DNA of 64,000 bases from Ostrinia nubilalis (taxonomy: Eukaryota; Arthropoda; Insecta; Lepidoptera; Crambidae). Under the pieces are notes generated by a model. It did not search any database, was not told where the DNA came from, and worked only from the letters and a program-made list of their open reading frames with translations. The stretch spans positions 4,278,001 through 4,342,000 of the forward strand of contig NC_087107.1 in assembly GCF_963855985.1 (NCBI RefSeq). The letters run 5' to 3'. The position numbers and the translations under genes were made by a program. Shown in pieces: positions 9,975 through 21,648 of this stretch (the stretch's first letter is position 1; each line of letters starts with the position of its first letter).

Positions 9975-10822
9975 CTTTACCAAGTTTTGAAAAAAGTTCT
10001 AAATACTCTAGCCCAGATATTCGCTTACGTACTAAGTGGGAACTAGAAGTACTGTTCCCCTACACTGTGCTAGACTGACAGACAATACACTTATTTAAGA
10101 GTTAGAACCAAAAAAGGCATTCCACGACCTGAACCTCGTGAGAGCAGAACCGTTTCTTTCGTGGTAATTGCAGGAGGATTTGCATAAGCAGTTTGATGGG
10201 ATGGTTGGGTAATATGGCTTATTAATTGGACGTAAAATATTGCATGGGTAACTAATCAATTGAAAGTAATGGTAGGTATTTGTAATGTTTTGAACAGGCT
10301 TAGTACTCGTGCAATGATTTTGAGGCGATGAGCGAATGTTGGAATGAAGATATCTAGATTGGTTATCAAAGTAGATAATGAGTAATGATATTATTAGAAC
10401 AAAAACGACCGTAATTTTTATCCAACTTTGCCTAAAGGGGGATTATATTTTACTTTTATCACAATGGGCATAATGGCTTAAACTTAATATTCAAGCTTGG
10501 ATTCATTCAATTCTGTAAATTCGAGCTATTATTTAATTGAAGTTTCAAGCTTAAAAGTAATTCCAGGATTTTTTTGCTTTCTTTATATGCCTTCCCATAA
10601 AACTTCCTCATGCGATAGATACAATAGTAAACCGATTTCAGTGACATCCAAGACGATTGGATACTTTCTTTTTCTTTCATTTGCTAATTACTTTCTTGTA
10701 ATTGGATGTCATCAGTAGGATCTATGCAGAGTCTTACCATTTAGAATAAGATTAAGAAAGTCTTTATTAAGCACAATGCGGTGGACAACATTTCTAGTTG
10801 ACATCTAAAATGTTATCGGGTA
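9975..10822. other. Stretch without recognised gene
   Basis: I see no exon, RNA gene or known repeat here; the 73-codon frame at 10497-10718 has no recognisable family. Confidence 0.45.
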
Positions 10823-11110
10823 CTTAATTTGGCAAAATTAAAATACAAGTAGGTACGTTACAAGCCATCATAGCCAACAAGGCTGTCATTGTAAGGTCAC
10901 CGATGGGTCTGGCGTACCTGCAATTAACTAATAAATTTTATACTTTTGTTTTCTTTCTAATAGAGGTATCTACTGGTAATAGGACCTCTTAATTTGGCAA
11001 AATCAATGTAGGTACATTACAAGCCATCATAGCCAACAAGGCTGTCAGTTTCATCATGGGATGGGCTCATTTGTAAGGTCGCCGATGGGTCTGGCGTACC
11101 CGCAATTAAC
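10823..11110 (+). repeat. Local direct duplication, two copies of about 110-120 bp
   Basis: Copies at 10823-10928 and 10988-11110 share CTTAATTTGGCAAAAT, CAAGCCATCATAGCCAACAA, GGCTGTCA and CGATGGGTCTGGCGTACC. The second has about 25 extra bases (TTTCATCATGGGATGGGCTC) between the blocks. Origin unknown; possibly two copies of one dispersed repeat. Confidence 0.85.
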
Positions 11111-13054
11111 ATTTCACACGCGTCTACAAAATTAGCTTGTCATGGTGTGTAGGATGTTAGGCTTGAGGCCAGTTACCATAAAATTATAATATAATTAAAC
11201 ACATTGTTTCAAAAATCATCGTTAATAGTCATTGTATGTAGTAAGCTAAGCATGAACTTTGACGACCAGATAACGGATAAAGATAACTACTTAAATACAA
11301 AAAAAAAAACCGTGGTCATTGTATTTACTAGTATTAGACCTCACGAGAATGAAACTGCACAGCCGCAGCCGTGGCTGGCTTGACTGTAATATAGAAACTC
11401 TACTTGTTTAAAGGAGTTTCATGCTAGAAGGCCAAATCAACCTGGTGATATTGTACTTAAAAATTAGACCCCTCCCCCAAATTGCTTCATTCAAGGGCAC
11501 ATAATTTTAAATAAATAATCACACAGTTCAACACACACACTAATCAATATACATTATGTTCTTTTACTGAACCTGGATAAATAAATGTTATAAGTACTAT
11601 TAAGTAATTTAAAAATTAAATAAGTGATCTTCAATGCCAATGTCACCTTGGCTCCTGGCCTATTGCATTAGCTGACCTTTGGTGTTGATAGGTCCCCGCT
11701 AAGTGATGGAGGGATTGGGCTACAAATGTCAAAAAATGTATCTAAACAATATAAAAACAAAAAAAGTTTTGGTAGAGGGCCACGTGATCAAATTAGTATA
11801 TAGGCCGATAAACACATTAGTCCCTTTTACGACACGCAATCGGGTAATGTATTCCCGAGTGAAGTTATTTCATTAATTCGATATTAACATTTGTATTTAG
11901 AAAAGACATGACAGAAAGCTTGAAGATTACGCCTCCATTAATCGATAAAGATAATTATTCGGTATTGTTCAGGTTGTTTCTTAACATCTATGACTGTTAT
12001 GGCTTTATATCGTTTCATAATAAGGCAGGCTAGGGATAGTAAAATATAACAATTTTTAATTTCCTTGACATTATTTTTCACTCTTGGACATCTGAATCCG
12101 TGCGTGGAACGCAAAAAACAGCTATATTTTTTTTTCTTTGGCTGTTTTTACTTTTATGTTCATAAAAACCCATAAGTTTTATTATTATTTAATTACACTT
12201 GATTCTAATCTTTTAACGATCAAATGTTATTGGAAATCTTTATTTAATAAAAATGCAAAACAAGTCAATGCTAATATCGCACGTAAAACATTAATTTCAC
12301 AAATTGACCTTAATTATTGCTTATCTTTAATATCTCATTATAACAACATCTGATTATAAATTAAAATATTAATTTCTAATAGTTATCACTGAACTTTTGC
12401 TATTATGAACAAACATCAAATTATAAACAACATATATTTAAGGTGCATTTTTATTAATTTATTACAGCAATCATTGTGAAGATTTCCTTTAGATCCGGTA
12501 TTTAATGCATTTAAAAATAATAAATAACTCTTCAATTACCAAATTTTACAAGCTGTAATCTATGAGAATCACCTTGACATTTCACTTTAAGTTAATAATT
12601 ACACACAACAACTTAAATAACCACCTGTTTTTAAAATGAAGATGGAAAACGATAAGCGAGTGTCAAAACAAATCATCAAATAGGAGCGGAAACGTACGTG
12701 TTATTTTTAATCGATATAATATATTCGATTCGATCGCCCGTGTAAATACAGGTCATTCGATTTATAAATCAAGTTTCAAATCGATTTCAACAAGTGCCTA
12801 TTAATTAAGTTGTACTCGGTTGGGAATTAGTTGTAGTGAGCCAGGGCGGCGATCTCTCGTCTGATTTATAGTTTTCTATACGTTAGAAATCTCTAGATAA
12901 TGCGCTTGATAGAGAATGGGAGGTAAGTTTTCCAGTGACCACTATCGGTAAAATAACTAAATTATACAATGAACTTTTATTAATTGCGATGCAAAATTGA
13001 TTGTTTTTTGGAATATCCCAATTCTCAGTTGCCTAACTGAATAAAAGGTTCATA
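11111..13054. other. Stretch without recognised gene
   Basis: AT-rich DNA with simple A/T runs. The 71-codon frame at 12138-12353 is low-complexity and not convincing. Confidence 0.5.
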
Positions 13055-13202
13055 CTCCCGTATTCACAAACGATGCTTGCTTATGTGAAGCAGCAAATCG
13101 AACGCACAGCGTTGAATAGAGCTCTGTGATTGGTTCGTATTCACCCTGTGCGTCCACGCGCACTGTGATACCTCATAGTAATGTTTGTGAATACGGGCGT
13201 TA
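13055..13202 (-). mobile_element. MITE, 'CCCGTATTCACAAAC' family, copy 1
   Basis: Ends are CCCGTATTCACAAACGATGC and an inverted GTTTGTGAATACGGGCGTTA. The interior (AGCAAATCGAACGCACAGCG, GTGATTGGTTCG) matches copies at 16630, 50704 and 52226. The terminal TAACGCCCG with possible TAA/TTA duplication suggests a Harbinger- or Tc1-type origin; not proven. Confidence 0.8.
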
Positions 13203-13369
13203 GTTTGATTGCCATGACTTTCGCATGTCTTTATCGTATGGGAGGAGTAAACACCAAATAGCCTGATTTTCTAGCTCTACCATGTGAAAAGTCCAAAATT
13301 TTATGAACCGCCATGGGCATTTGACATTGGTCTATGTAAAAGACATGAGGTAACGGAATATCAAATAGG

Positions 13370-14797
13370 CCAGTAGAATTAAACACAAAAATTGATTAAA
13401 TCGGAAATAATTCCTACAAAAGATTTTTTTGCTTTAATGGCTTCATTGGTTGCCCATTAAGACTCTCCTAAGTTTTCGACTTCGACGGAGTTGTGCTTAA
13501 GTGGTGGGGGCCCCCGAAAGGGGCGTTTTTTCGGTTTTCCGGTTATACTGCGTAAAGGACTTACCCTATCGAAAAGTGGTCTTCATGACGGTTAAAGGGC
13601 ACTTAATCCTGCATTGAATAAGACCAAATTCATATGTTTTGGACAAACCGTTCTCGCGCTAAAGTTCGGCAAAGTAGAAAATATACGTATAATTAATGAC
13701 CCTCTCCACGTCCAATGGCTTGTTACCCACATGCTTCCAAGCCTTGTAAATGGTCGCCTTAACCAGTGTAACCCTAACAAGGCTCACGAGTTTGATTCGC
13801 TTATCCTTGTTCGTCCCAGCCGTTCCTTAACTGCGGTTGCTGCACCTCTTCCTGGCACTCTCCTGAACGACTCTGTGTTACCTAATGTGGCTGCCCCTCT
13901 TCCTTGTACCCTCCTGTACGATTTCATTGCTTAGCCATATGCCTGGTCCAAGGTTCGACGCCACAAAATCAACTTCGTACGAGTGAAAATAGTTTAAATA
14001 CTATTTCCCGTGCTTGCAACATTTTTCTTTACTGCTTCGCCTCTATTAGTCGTAGAGTGATTGTATATATCCTATAGCCTTCCTCAATGTATGAGCTATT
14101 CAACACAAAAATAATGATTTCAATCAAACTAGTAATTCTTAAGATTAGCGCGTTCAAACAAACAAACAAAAAACTCTTCAGCGTTTTAATATGAACTTGT
14201 TGTTGTTGATTTTTGGCGTCGAACCTTAGACCAGGCATACGGCTAGGCAACGTAGTCATGCAGGAGGATACAAGGAAGAGGGACAGCCACAGTAGGTAAC
14301 ACAGAGTCGTTCAGGTGAGTGTCAGGAAGAGGTGCAGCAACCGCAGTTAAGGAACGGCTGGGACGAACAAGGATAGGCGCATCAAGCTCGTAAGCCTTGA
14401 TAGGGTTACACTGGTTGAGGTGGCCCTTTTCAAGACTTGGAAGCCTGTGGGTAACAAACCATTGGACATGGAGAGGGTCATTAATTATACGTATATTTTC
14501 TACTTTGCCGAACTTTAGCGAGAGAACGGTTTGTCCAAAACATATGAATTTGGTCTTATTCAATGCAGGATTAAGTGCCCTTCAACCGTCATGAAGACCA
14601 CTTTTTGATAGGGTAAGTCCTTTACGCGGTATAACCGGAAAACTGAAAAAATGCCCCTTTCGGGGGCCCCCACCACTTAAGCACAACTCCGTCGAAGTCG
14701 AAAACTTAGGAGAGTCTTAATGGGCAACCAATGAAGCCATTAAAACAATAAAATCTTTTGTAGGAATTATTTCCGATTTAAAAGCTAATTCTACTGG
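13370..14797. mobile_element. Long fold-back element with arms of about 600 bp
   Basis: Left arm about 13370-13977 and right arm about 14203-14797 are inverted copies, separated by about 225 bp. Outer ends are CCAGTAGAATTA; inner ends lie near GGTTCGACGCC. By eye the outer half of the arms is roughly 97% identical and the inner half roughly 90%. Both arms contain a 106-codon frame starting MNKTKFICFGQTVL and directed inward. No transposase, RT motif or known family is recognised. A read-through transcript would form a very long hairpin RNA. It could be a Foldback-type transposon or an inverted duplication of an unknown repeat. Confidence 0.85.
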
Positions 14798-15574
14798 ACT
14801 AAAAACCACAGCAAGAAATCATATGAACCAGGTTAAATACGATAATTCTAGTTGAATCACAGTGATTTTTTCAGGACCACAGACAGTCTCTTAGAATCCC
14901 AAGCTCGCAACACTATTTGTACCACGTGCCACTAGTTCAGCGACGATGATGATGGATGTTGAAAGTAATTATTATTGATTTTATCCTTATAAGCCTGATC
15001 ACTGATTTCACGGACACATTATGAAATATACACAGCCGTAAATCATATTTCAACGTTGGCTGTCAATATCGACAAATAAAAATTACGGAGCGTATACGAA
15101 TGTTTCTTTTCTCATTCAATCTGTCAATAATTACCAATAGTCAATGATTGAGTCATCAATTTTAATTATGTATTGCCAATGTCAGTGCTGATTCTAATAT
15201 TCTAAGTATTAATGTTATCAGTAATCAAGGATATGAAACAAAAGGTTAAGATGATTCGGTGAAGACGCCGAAGTAAAGGACATTGTTCTGCAATTGTTGG
15301 AGCTAATACCTACATTATAATAAACATGAGTTTGCGTTCGGATCCGCGTCTGCGCATAGTATTAACCTTTAGGACGATAGTACAATGCAACTTTTTGCAG
15401 GAATACAATTACAATTCGACATTTTAGAAGTTGTATGATACCTACTAAATAGCGTTCGTGTCAATAGAACCTACGATCAGGGAGGTGACTCGCCCCTGAC
15501 AATTTTTTTTATATTCGCATCTCACCCGATGGAAAGTGATAATCTGGCCGAAAGTTGTGTCGACATAGTCATTT
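14798..15574. other. Stretch without recognised gene
   Basis: No exon, RNA gene or known repeat was recognised. Confidence 0.45.
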
Positions 15575-15606
15575 TAGTCATACTATATTTTTACTTTTAC
15601 TCGTAT
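15575..15606 (+). repeat. 32-bp direct repeat, left copy flanking a Helitron
   Basis: Starts TAGTCATACTATATTTTTAC and is identical over 32 bp to 15810-15841. It ends 11 bp before the Helitron's 5' TC. Confidence 0.9.
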
Positions 15607-15617
15607 CCTACTTCCTA

Positions 15618-15813
15618 TCCTATTAATATTATAAATGCGAAAGTTTGTGTAAATGTTTGTTACTCTTTCACGCAAAAACTAGGTACTGGACGGATTTTGA
15701 TGAAACTTTACAATATTATTATTTATAATCCAGAATAACATAATAGGCTATAATTTATGACGATCTGTGACAAAATAAATTTCACGCGGGTAAAACCGCG
15801 GGCAAAAGCTAGT
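15618..15813 (+). mobile_element. Short non-autonomous Helitron (Lep1-like), diverged copy
   Basis: Starts A^TC at 15618 with TATTAATATTATAAATGCGA, passes a GGACGGATTTTGATGAAACT block, and ends in a CGCGG...CCGCG hairpin followed by CTAGT at 15809-15813. It lacks the CAGACAGA repeat of the other copies. The 80-nt-plus frame at 15529-15738 is not a gene. Confidence 0.8.
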
Positions 15814-15841
15814 CATACTATATTTTTACTTTTACTCGTAT
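15810..15841 (+). repeat. 32-bp direct repeat, right copy abutting the Helitron end
   Basis: Identical to 15575-15606. Its first four bases (TAGT) are also the last four bases of the Helitron terminus. Confidence 0.9.
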
Positions 15842-16629
15842 ACCAGAATATTAATTTAATCAAAAGACGATAATGCCATAATAATAAGTTAAGCAATAAA
15901 GTTTTAAAGAAAAAATAAGTAAAATAGAATACTGTTTCTTCATCAACTCTGCGATGAGTTCGAACAACGGCACACGGCTAAACACTGGACTATCATATTC
16001 CGTTGCCATTAGGTATTATTTTGCAACAAAATTGTATACCCTGATGTGCTCGTGCCTCGAACAACCACATACAACATTCCATACACATGTTCTCGTACCG
16101 CACTTCAACACTTATGCTGTATGAAATCATCGACACTACCGGTTTCTACGTGACCTTTCGCTTTGTGTTTCATTTTTTACTAAAACAATTGAAAGTGAGA
16201 ACTTAGTAAGGTCAGATTTGAGTTGAGGTATTGTATGAATTCTTTGAATGGGACGTATCGATGAGACAGCAATATATTTGTTTACGTAACGTTATGGCAG
16301 AGTGAAGCTTTATGGACGTGACACGGTTTTATTTTGTAGAACTTTGTTTAAGCATTGTTATTGTGGTTAAAACCAATTACAAAGTTAATAATGTTTTGAG
16401 AAGCTGTTTACTTTTTTATCTTCGGTTTGCAGTTTGGGTTTTAACAACTTAGGTCGCAACCATTATCAGCAGACTTTAGAAGAGTTCGTAGAAGTCTAGG
16501 TATAAAATACGATAATATCATTTTTGTATCATTACTTGTTCATTCCAAATAATTTTCTCCCTAATCCTACTTCTTTTGCGGGACAATTCATCATCCATCA
16601 TTATTTCAGCAGCTTGTCCAGCAGTATAA
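15842..16629. other. Stretch without recognised gene
   Basis: No exon, RNA gene or known repeat was recognised. Confidence 0.45.
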
Positions 16630-16776
16630 CACCCGTATTCACAATCATCTATGAGGTCTAACAGTGCGCGTGGTCACACAGGGTGACACACGAACCAATC
16701 ACAGAGGTCTATTCAACGCTGTGCGCTCGATTTCCTGCTTCACTTAAGCAAGCATCGTTTGTGAATACGAGCGTTA
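16630..16776 (+). mobile_element. MITE, 'CCCGTATTCACAAAC' family, copy 2
   Basis: Begins TAACACCCGTATTCACAA and ends TTGTGAATACGAGCGTTA, nearly perfect terminal inverted repeats. Full length, with the same interior as the 13055 copy in opposite orientation. Confidence 0.82.
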
Positions 16777-16834
16777 AGCTCCCTTAAGGATTTACCCAAG
16801 GACTGGTCCTGCTGCGCTGCTCGTACCTAGGTGC

Positions 16835-17158
16835 TTTTTTTTTATATCCACAACGAGGAAGCTCTTGGCCTGTATCTCACCTGATGGTAACTGATGGTCA
16901 GGCCGAAGGTGGAAGCGAGCTTCACTCGGAATCCTCAACTACGGAGGAACTGGCTATCTTACCTCTAACTGCCGGAACACAACAATGCTGTTAACATTGT
17001 TGTTATGGCGACTTAGGTAAGATGGTGGTAGCTAGCCAGGCGGACTTTGAACAAGAACCACCAACCAAACCGAACAGAAAAATCTGTCCCCACTGGGAAT
17101 CGAACCCGGGACCTCTCCGTCTGAAGCAGGTGGTCTTACCACTAGACCACAGAGGCGG
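16835..17158 (-). mobile_element. Full-length tRNA-derived SINE (family 1)
   Basis: On the minus strand it starts CCGCCTCTGTGGTCTAGTGG (A box TGGTCTAGTGG) and has B box GGTTCGATTCC at 17106-17096, as in a tRNA promoter for RNA polymerase III. A unique body follows (GTTCGGTTTGGTTGGTGGT, AGGTAAGATAGCCAGTTCC, GAAGCTCGCTTCCACCTTCG) and a short A tail (16843-16835). It encodes no protein and would use LINE machinery. The 83-codon plus-strand frame over it is a shadow. Confidence 0.92.
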
Positions 17159-18497
17159 TGAAAAAGGCTTCCCGCGACTTTTTACCTACCACCAAAAAAA
17201 AATCGCATGCCATAATTTTACTATAAAATATCTCTATTTACGACTGCTTCACTGCTTATTTATACAACTCTAAAATAATATCTATGACTCTATTCATTGG
17301 GGTCATCTGTGGGTGGTCGACGTTCAGTAGTTTATATCCATTGCCGAGAGCTATCCAGTTGGTCAATATTGAAATATAGTTATTTTACAAAATTATATGT
17401 TTGAATTTGGAGATAGTGTCGTATGTTTGCTGTGAGAGAAATCTGATAGGCGTAGTTTATAAGTATAATTAAATGTGACTTAGGAAATGACATAATAATA
17501 AAGTATCATAAAATATTAGTACATATTAGCTAAGTCGAAATTGCAAGGCTAAAAGAAAGATTGTATAATTTTGACAAAGAATAATTGGAGGATGTGTGGT
17601 TTTTTTTACTTCAAATGAGAGTAGAGAGTTTTACTACAATTTATGAGAGAAACTTTTCCTCCTTTTTACTTTATACGAGCCAATAATAGACCTCTGAAAT
17701 GGCTTTATCGGAACGACGCGTTATCTTAAATTCCGCCCTCCAAGAAAAGTTTTTTTAAAAACAGAGAGATTCAAAGCTGCATTGTCCTAACCAAATTGGG
17801 AGCAATTGTACAAAACAAATTTGCGAAATGCAAACTCAAAACCTTGAGAGCAAGAAAGTTTAACTCTCTATCCGCTCAGACGGCGTTTAATAGTTCAATT
17901 CTTTTTATTATGAATAATAACGTACATTTAGATCAGTCCGTTGTAAAGCTTAGGTGTTAATCCAAACTTAAAACCTCACAAAAACTATAATGTACGTTTG
18001 ACAGCACATAAATCTTATCTTTGAGCCAGGAAACAGCCTAGTAATGATTGATTGAAACTCTTAGCACTAACAATAGGGCATAATAAACGAAAATAAAGCT
18101 GTACGTTAATCGACTAACAGCGCTCATCGAATCGAATCGGTTATTGTATCGAATCGCAATCGCGTGTCTTAATCGATACGAAAAAATAATTATTTCCGAC
18201 CTTACACAAGGAGATAATTGTTGTTAGAATAGCTCACTGACAATTAATTTAATTAAAAATGTTGTAAAATTGTTGCTAGTAGTTGTATAAAATGCTTAGG
18301 ACTACCGGGCCCGGAGGTCAATTGGGCCAATAAAAATAATAAGAGCCAATAAAATATTATTAAGGCTCTACTGCGACCTCTAGCTTCCACTTATCAACCC
18401 TCAAGATGAGTATTTATTCAATAAGAATTTTGAATCAACAATCACAAAATTATACTTAATACTCGTATGCTAGTATTAACATATTGACTACTACCGT
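17159..18497. other. Stretch without recognised gene
   Basis: AT-rich, with no exon or RNA gene seen. A few GAATCGAATCG-like runs lie at about 18125-18160. Confidence 0.45.
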
Positions 18498-18570
18498 ACT
18501 AGCTGCTGTCTGCGGTTTCGTCTACGCCTGGATCTAAATATCATTATGTCACAGATATTATCAAGTTTAT
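18498..18570 (-). mobile_element. Degenerate Helitron 3' end
   Basis: On the minus strand, GGCGTAGACGAAACCGCAGA then CAGCAGCTAGT (ending at 18498) matches the hairpin-plus-CTAGT end of the Lep1-like Helitrons with several mutations. The 5' limit is not clear. Confidence 0.4.
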
Positions 18571-19202
18571 CGGGATCCAAATTTTATATTTCTAATTAAA
18601 GGAAAAATACCAAACTTAATACCAAAAGTAAAATTTTAATAAGTGAGTATTAGAAGGTTAAACTTTTACTATAATGAGGTTTATTGTATTTATTTAAGTA
18701 TCTAACTATTACGGAACCCATAAAACTTCATCTACCTGCTTGTAAAATAAAGTGTAAATCTTAAGGAACATTATCTGAGATCTATCGGTTTTTAATGATC
18801 TTAGAAAATTATTCGTCTATAATGTGCTCACCATTTGAATATTTTCCTCATCCGACGTTTATTTATACTAGGAACTTTATTTATTTCTTCATTGAAAGTG
18901 TTGTTAATAGAATCAGAATATTCACAATAACCCATATTATTAAATCACATTACTTGTTGATTCCGTTTTACGTAGCAATTATTCTTAGAATCATTAATTC
19001 AAGGTTCATAGGTATAACTAGCGTATAGGGTCGGATTTAAATAATACAATAAGTCGAGGTATACACAACAAGATAGTAATAAATCTCTTTGGCGTGTGTG
19101 TAGATAAATAAGAGGCCTATTGTCATAGTGTAAAAAGATCAGCCACCTAAAAAAAAAACAGCAGACATAATCGGTATTTGTTTATCCACAATTCTCAAAA
19201 AT
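18571..19202. other. Stretch without recognised gene
   Basis: I see no exon or known repeat. The 77-codon frame at 18795-19028 is AT-biased and unconvincing. Confidence 0.4.
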
Positions 19203-19320
19203 CTCCTTTTGATACCAAATCAGTGTAATGTGCGCACTTTCATTACATACATCTCCATACCGATCAACAGCCCGACCCAACTATTGGCCAATTAAAAATC
19301 GGTGGTCTGCGCCTAGGCAA
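19203..19320 (+). mobile_element. MITE, 'CTAGGCGCAGACC' family, truncated copy
   Basis: Matches the right half of the full copy at 50044-50215: AATCAGTGTAATGTGCGCAC, CCCAACTATTGGCCAA, GGTCTGCGCCTAG. The left arm is missing. Confidence 0.65.
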
Positions 19321-21426
19321 ACTGTCTTTATTATTTGTGAGAAGAGTCAATATTAATATGCGCGCCCATAAAGCTTTATGTTTCTATAAGAATAGAAAAG
19401 TTAATTAAAAATGCCGAGTCAAAAACAAAATTCATTTGTTCGTTTAAACATCTTATTTTATTTTTACTGCTCACAATTTAGTATTTACTTGAATTAATAC
19501 TTGTTTATGGCAAATGAGGATACCGTTTTCTAAGAGCTGTGCTACCGATCAAGCTAATGGACCTTGACCGACAAGACTTACTTGTAATCCAATACAAGCT
19601 GCTATTGCATATTGCATACAATATTGGCAGGCTTAAATAAATTTGCGAATCACGCATTGCGCATAAGCTTTAGAGTAACTGCATCATGTAGGGGAAGGAC
19701 TTGTTTAGACTGTTCTTAACAAATTGTGACAGCTGATTGATAGATAAAACAGATATACGCTATGATCGTTGCGGTAAAGTTTAGTTTTAAATAGATTGGA
19801 AGCCTAATTCTTATTTCATAGGATCACGCAAGGAACTATTTTGAGTCTCAATTTTTTCCTCATCCACATTTTCGATGATAGATCGTTTATTTAAATGTAA
19901 TAGATTTAATCGCAGCTATTAGTTAAACGTAGCCATCTGCACCTGTCGCTAGTTCTTGTTACTGGGCGCTAAGTGATTTTCTGCCTGTTTTAAAATTCAA
20001 ATTTATGTAAATGTGACACAGCGCAATGGGTACTAATTGGATTAACATATACACGCATAAATTACAAACTGATACTGGAGTGTTAACTGGACGGTGTAGG
20101 GGTTAAGGGGATTAGATGCAACGCCAATGTTAACGAAGAAAACACAGTAAAGTAATAATAGAAAATAGCGCATTTCTGCTTATACTCGTATTTATTTAGA
20201 CAGTTTACTTAGTTATACATATTATGTATTCATTGATATATTGAGTCTTATTGACATTGTCATAAATTATTCAAACCTATTTTTTTAACCAATCAAAAAA
20301 TCATTAAGAATTTTAGACCGGTTTTCAAAATATTCTTTATAGATTTTTACCATAATATACCTACCTATACTTTAACGGAATGAATCACAACCAACAAGTA
20401 CAGACGATGATGCGACTCAATCACAAAATTATAGTAATTTACTATACTTTAAACGTGATTGAAAATCTAAAAAGGCTAAACGCTTAATTGCAAACAAACC
20501 TAGATCCAGGTCGTCCAATAAACGTTGCGCAACAGGCACATTACGAGGCAATTATTTCTAATTACGATGGATCTCAAACAAACGATTGCGATAGGGCGAT
20601 AATAGCACGCTAAGTGCGCGCGCGCCGCGGCGCTCCCCGCGTAATGATACGTTGATGCGCCCGCATCACGTTCGCGTATTCTAGGTTATTTGTAAACGGT
20701 GTGCGAATGGGACGGACTGTGATAAATGCCTTGAAGGGGACAAAAGTTTATGTACGATCGAACATGGAGGTCTCTGTAACAAATTATTTACAACTACATT
20801 GTAAAGAAAAGGTGCTATTTTGTAATGAAAAGTATGGACTGTACGTTTCATTGGTACATTTTAAGGATACCAAGCATGATTTCTTGACATTTAAATAAAA
20901 CTGCAAAATAATAATTTCTTAATCACAAAATACTGATCCATTCTAAAAGAAATTCTCTATTATTCTATTAAAAAATAAATAAATAATAAGAAAAATGGAT
21001 TTCAATGTAAATATGTAAATACAATAAACATTGGGGTATCGTTTTCTGCTTGTGAATTACCTATTACTTGGAATTATTAATTTTGAGCCAAGATATTCAA
21101 GTTGAAAAAATTTGTAACGAGTTTCTTAAATGATTAAATACTATGATTGCACATTCTTAAACATTATTATCAGCAAGTAACTGATTTATAGCAATAAACG
21201 TACTTTTGATAAATAAATGTCTCTACAATTAATGTACTTCCATATATTTACTTTACAAATGGCTGCAATTTATAATTTCCGTGTCCTAATTTTGTCCCTA
21301 CATTGATGAATTTGATTCACGCAAAGCAAATAGTAACGCGAACAAATTACTATTAATAACTGATAATTTATTATTAATCTAACGTAATCCCTATCCAGGT
21401 TAACACGAGGTATCGCACGAGTTGCT
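19321..21426. other. Stretch without recognised gene, with a CpG-rich patch
   Basis: No gene recognised. About 20608-20685 is strikingly GC/CpG-rich (GTGCGCGCGCGCCGCGGCGC) against AT-rich surroundings, with a 65-codon plus-strand frame (20701-20898) beside it that has no known family. It could be a fragment of a repeat or a regulatory island. Confidence 0.4.
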
Positions 21427-21648
21427 TAAAGGTGAGTTTAGACTAGAGTATTTGGTTAGTGAAAGGGTAAACTAGAACATTATTTTTTCTTTAAAATATT
21501 TTTTTCATACAAAAATTGCGGTACAAAAGGCAAACTTAATGTCATGTGCATTCTCTACCAGTTAACCTTTAAGCCAAACAGAGAATTTGAGTAGGTAAAA
21601 CATGTCCTAAAGCTGCTCGTTGCTCTATCTAGTCTATACTCACCTTAA
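21427..21648. mobile_element. MITE with 'AAGGTGAGTTTAGACTAG' ends
   Basis: The left end TAAAGGTGAGTTTAGACTAG and the right end CTAGTCTATACTCACCTTA are inverted repeats about 200 bp apart. Non-coding interior. Confidence 0.7.

Noticed and set aside
17022..17273. 83-codon plus-strand frame
   Set aside because: It reads across the tRNA-derived SINE on the opposite strand, so it is a shadow of a non-coding repeat.
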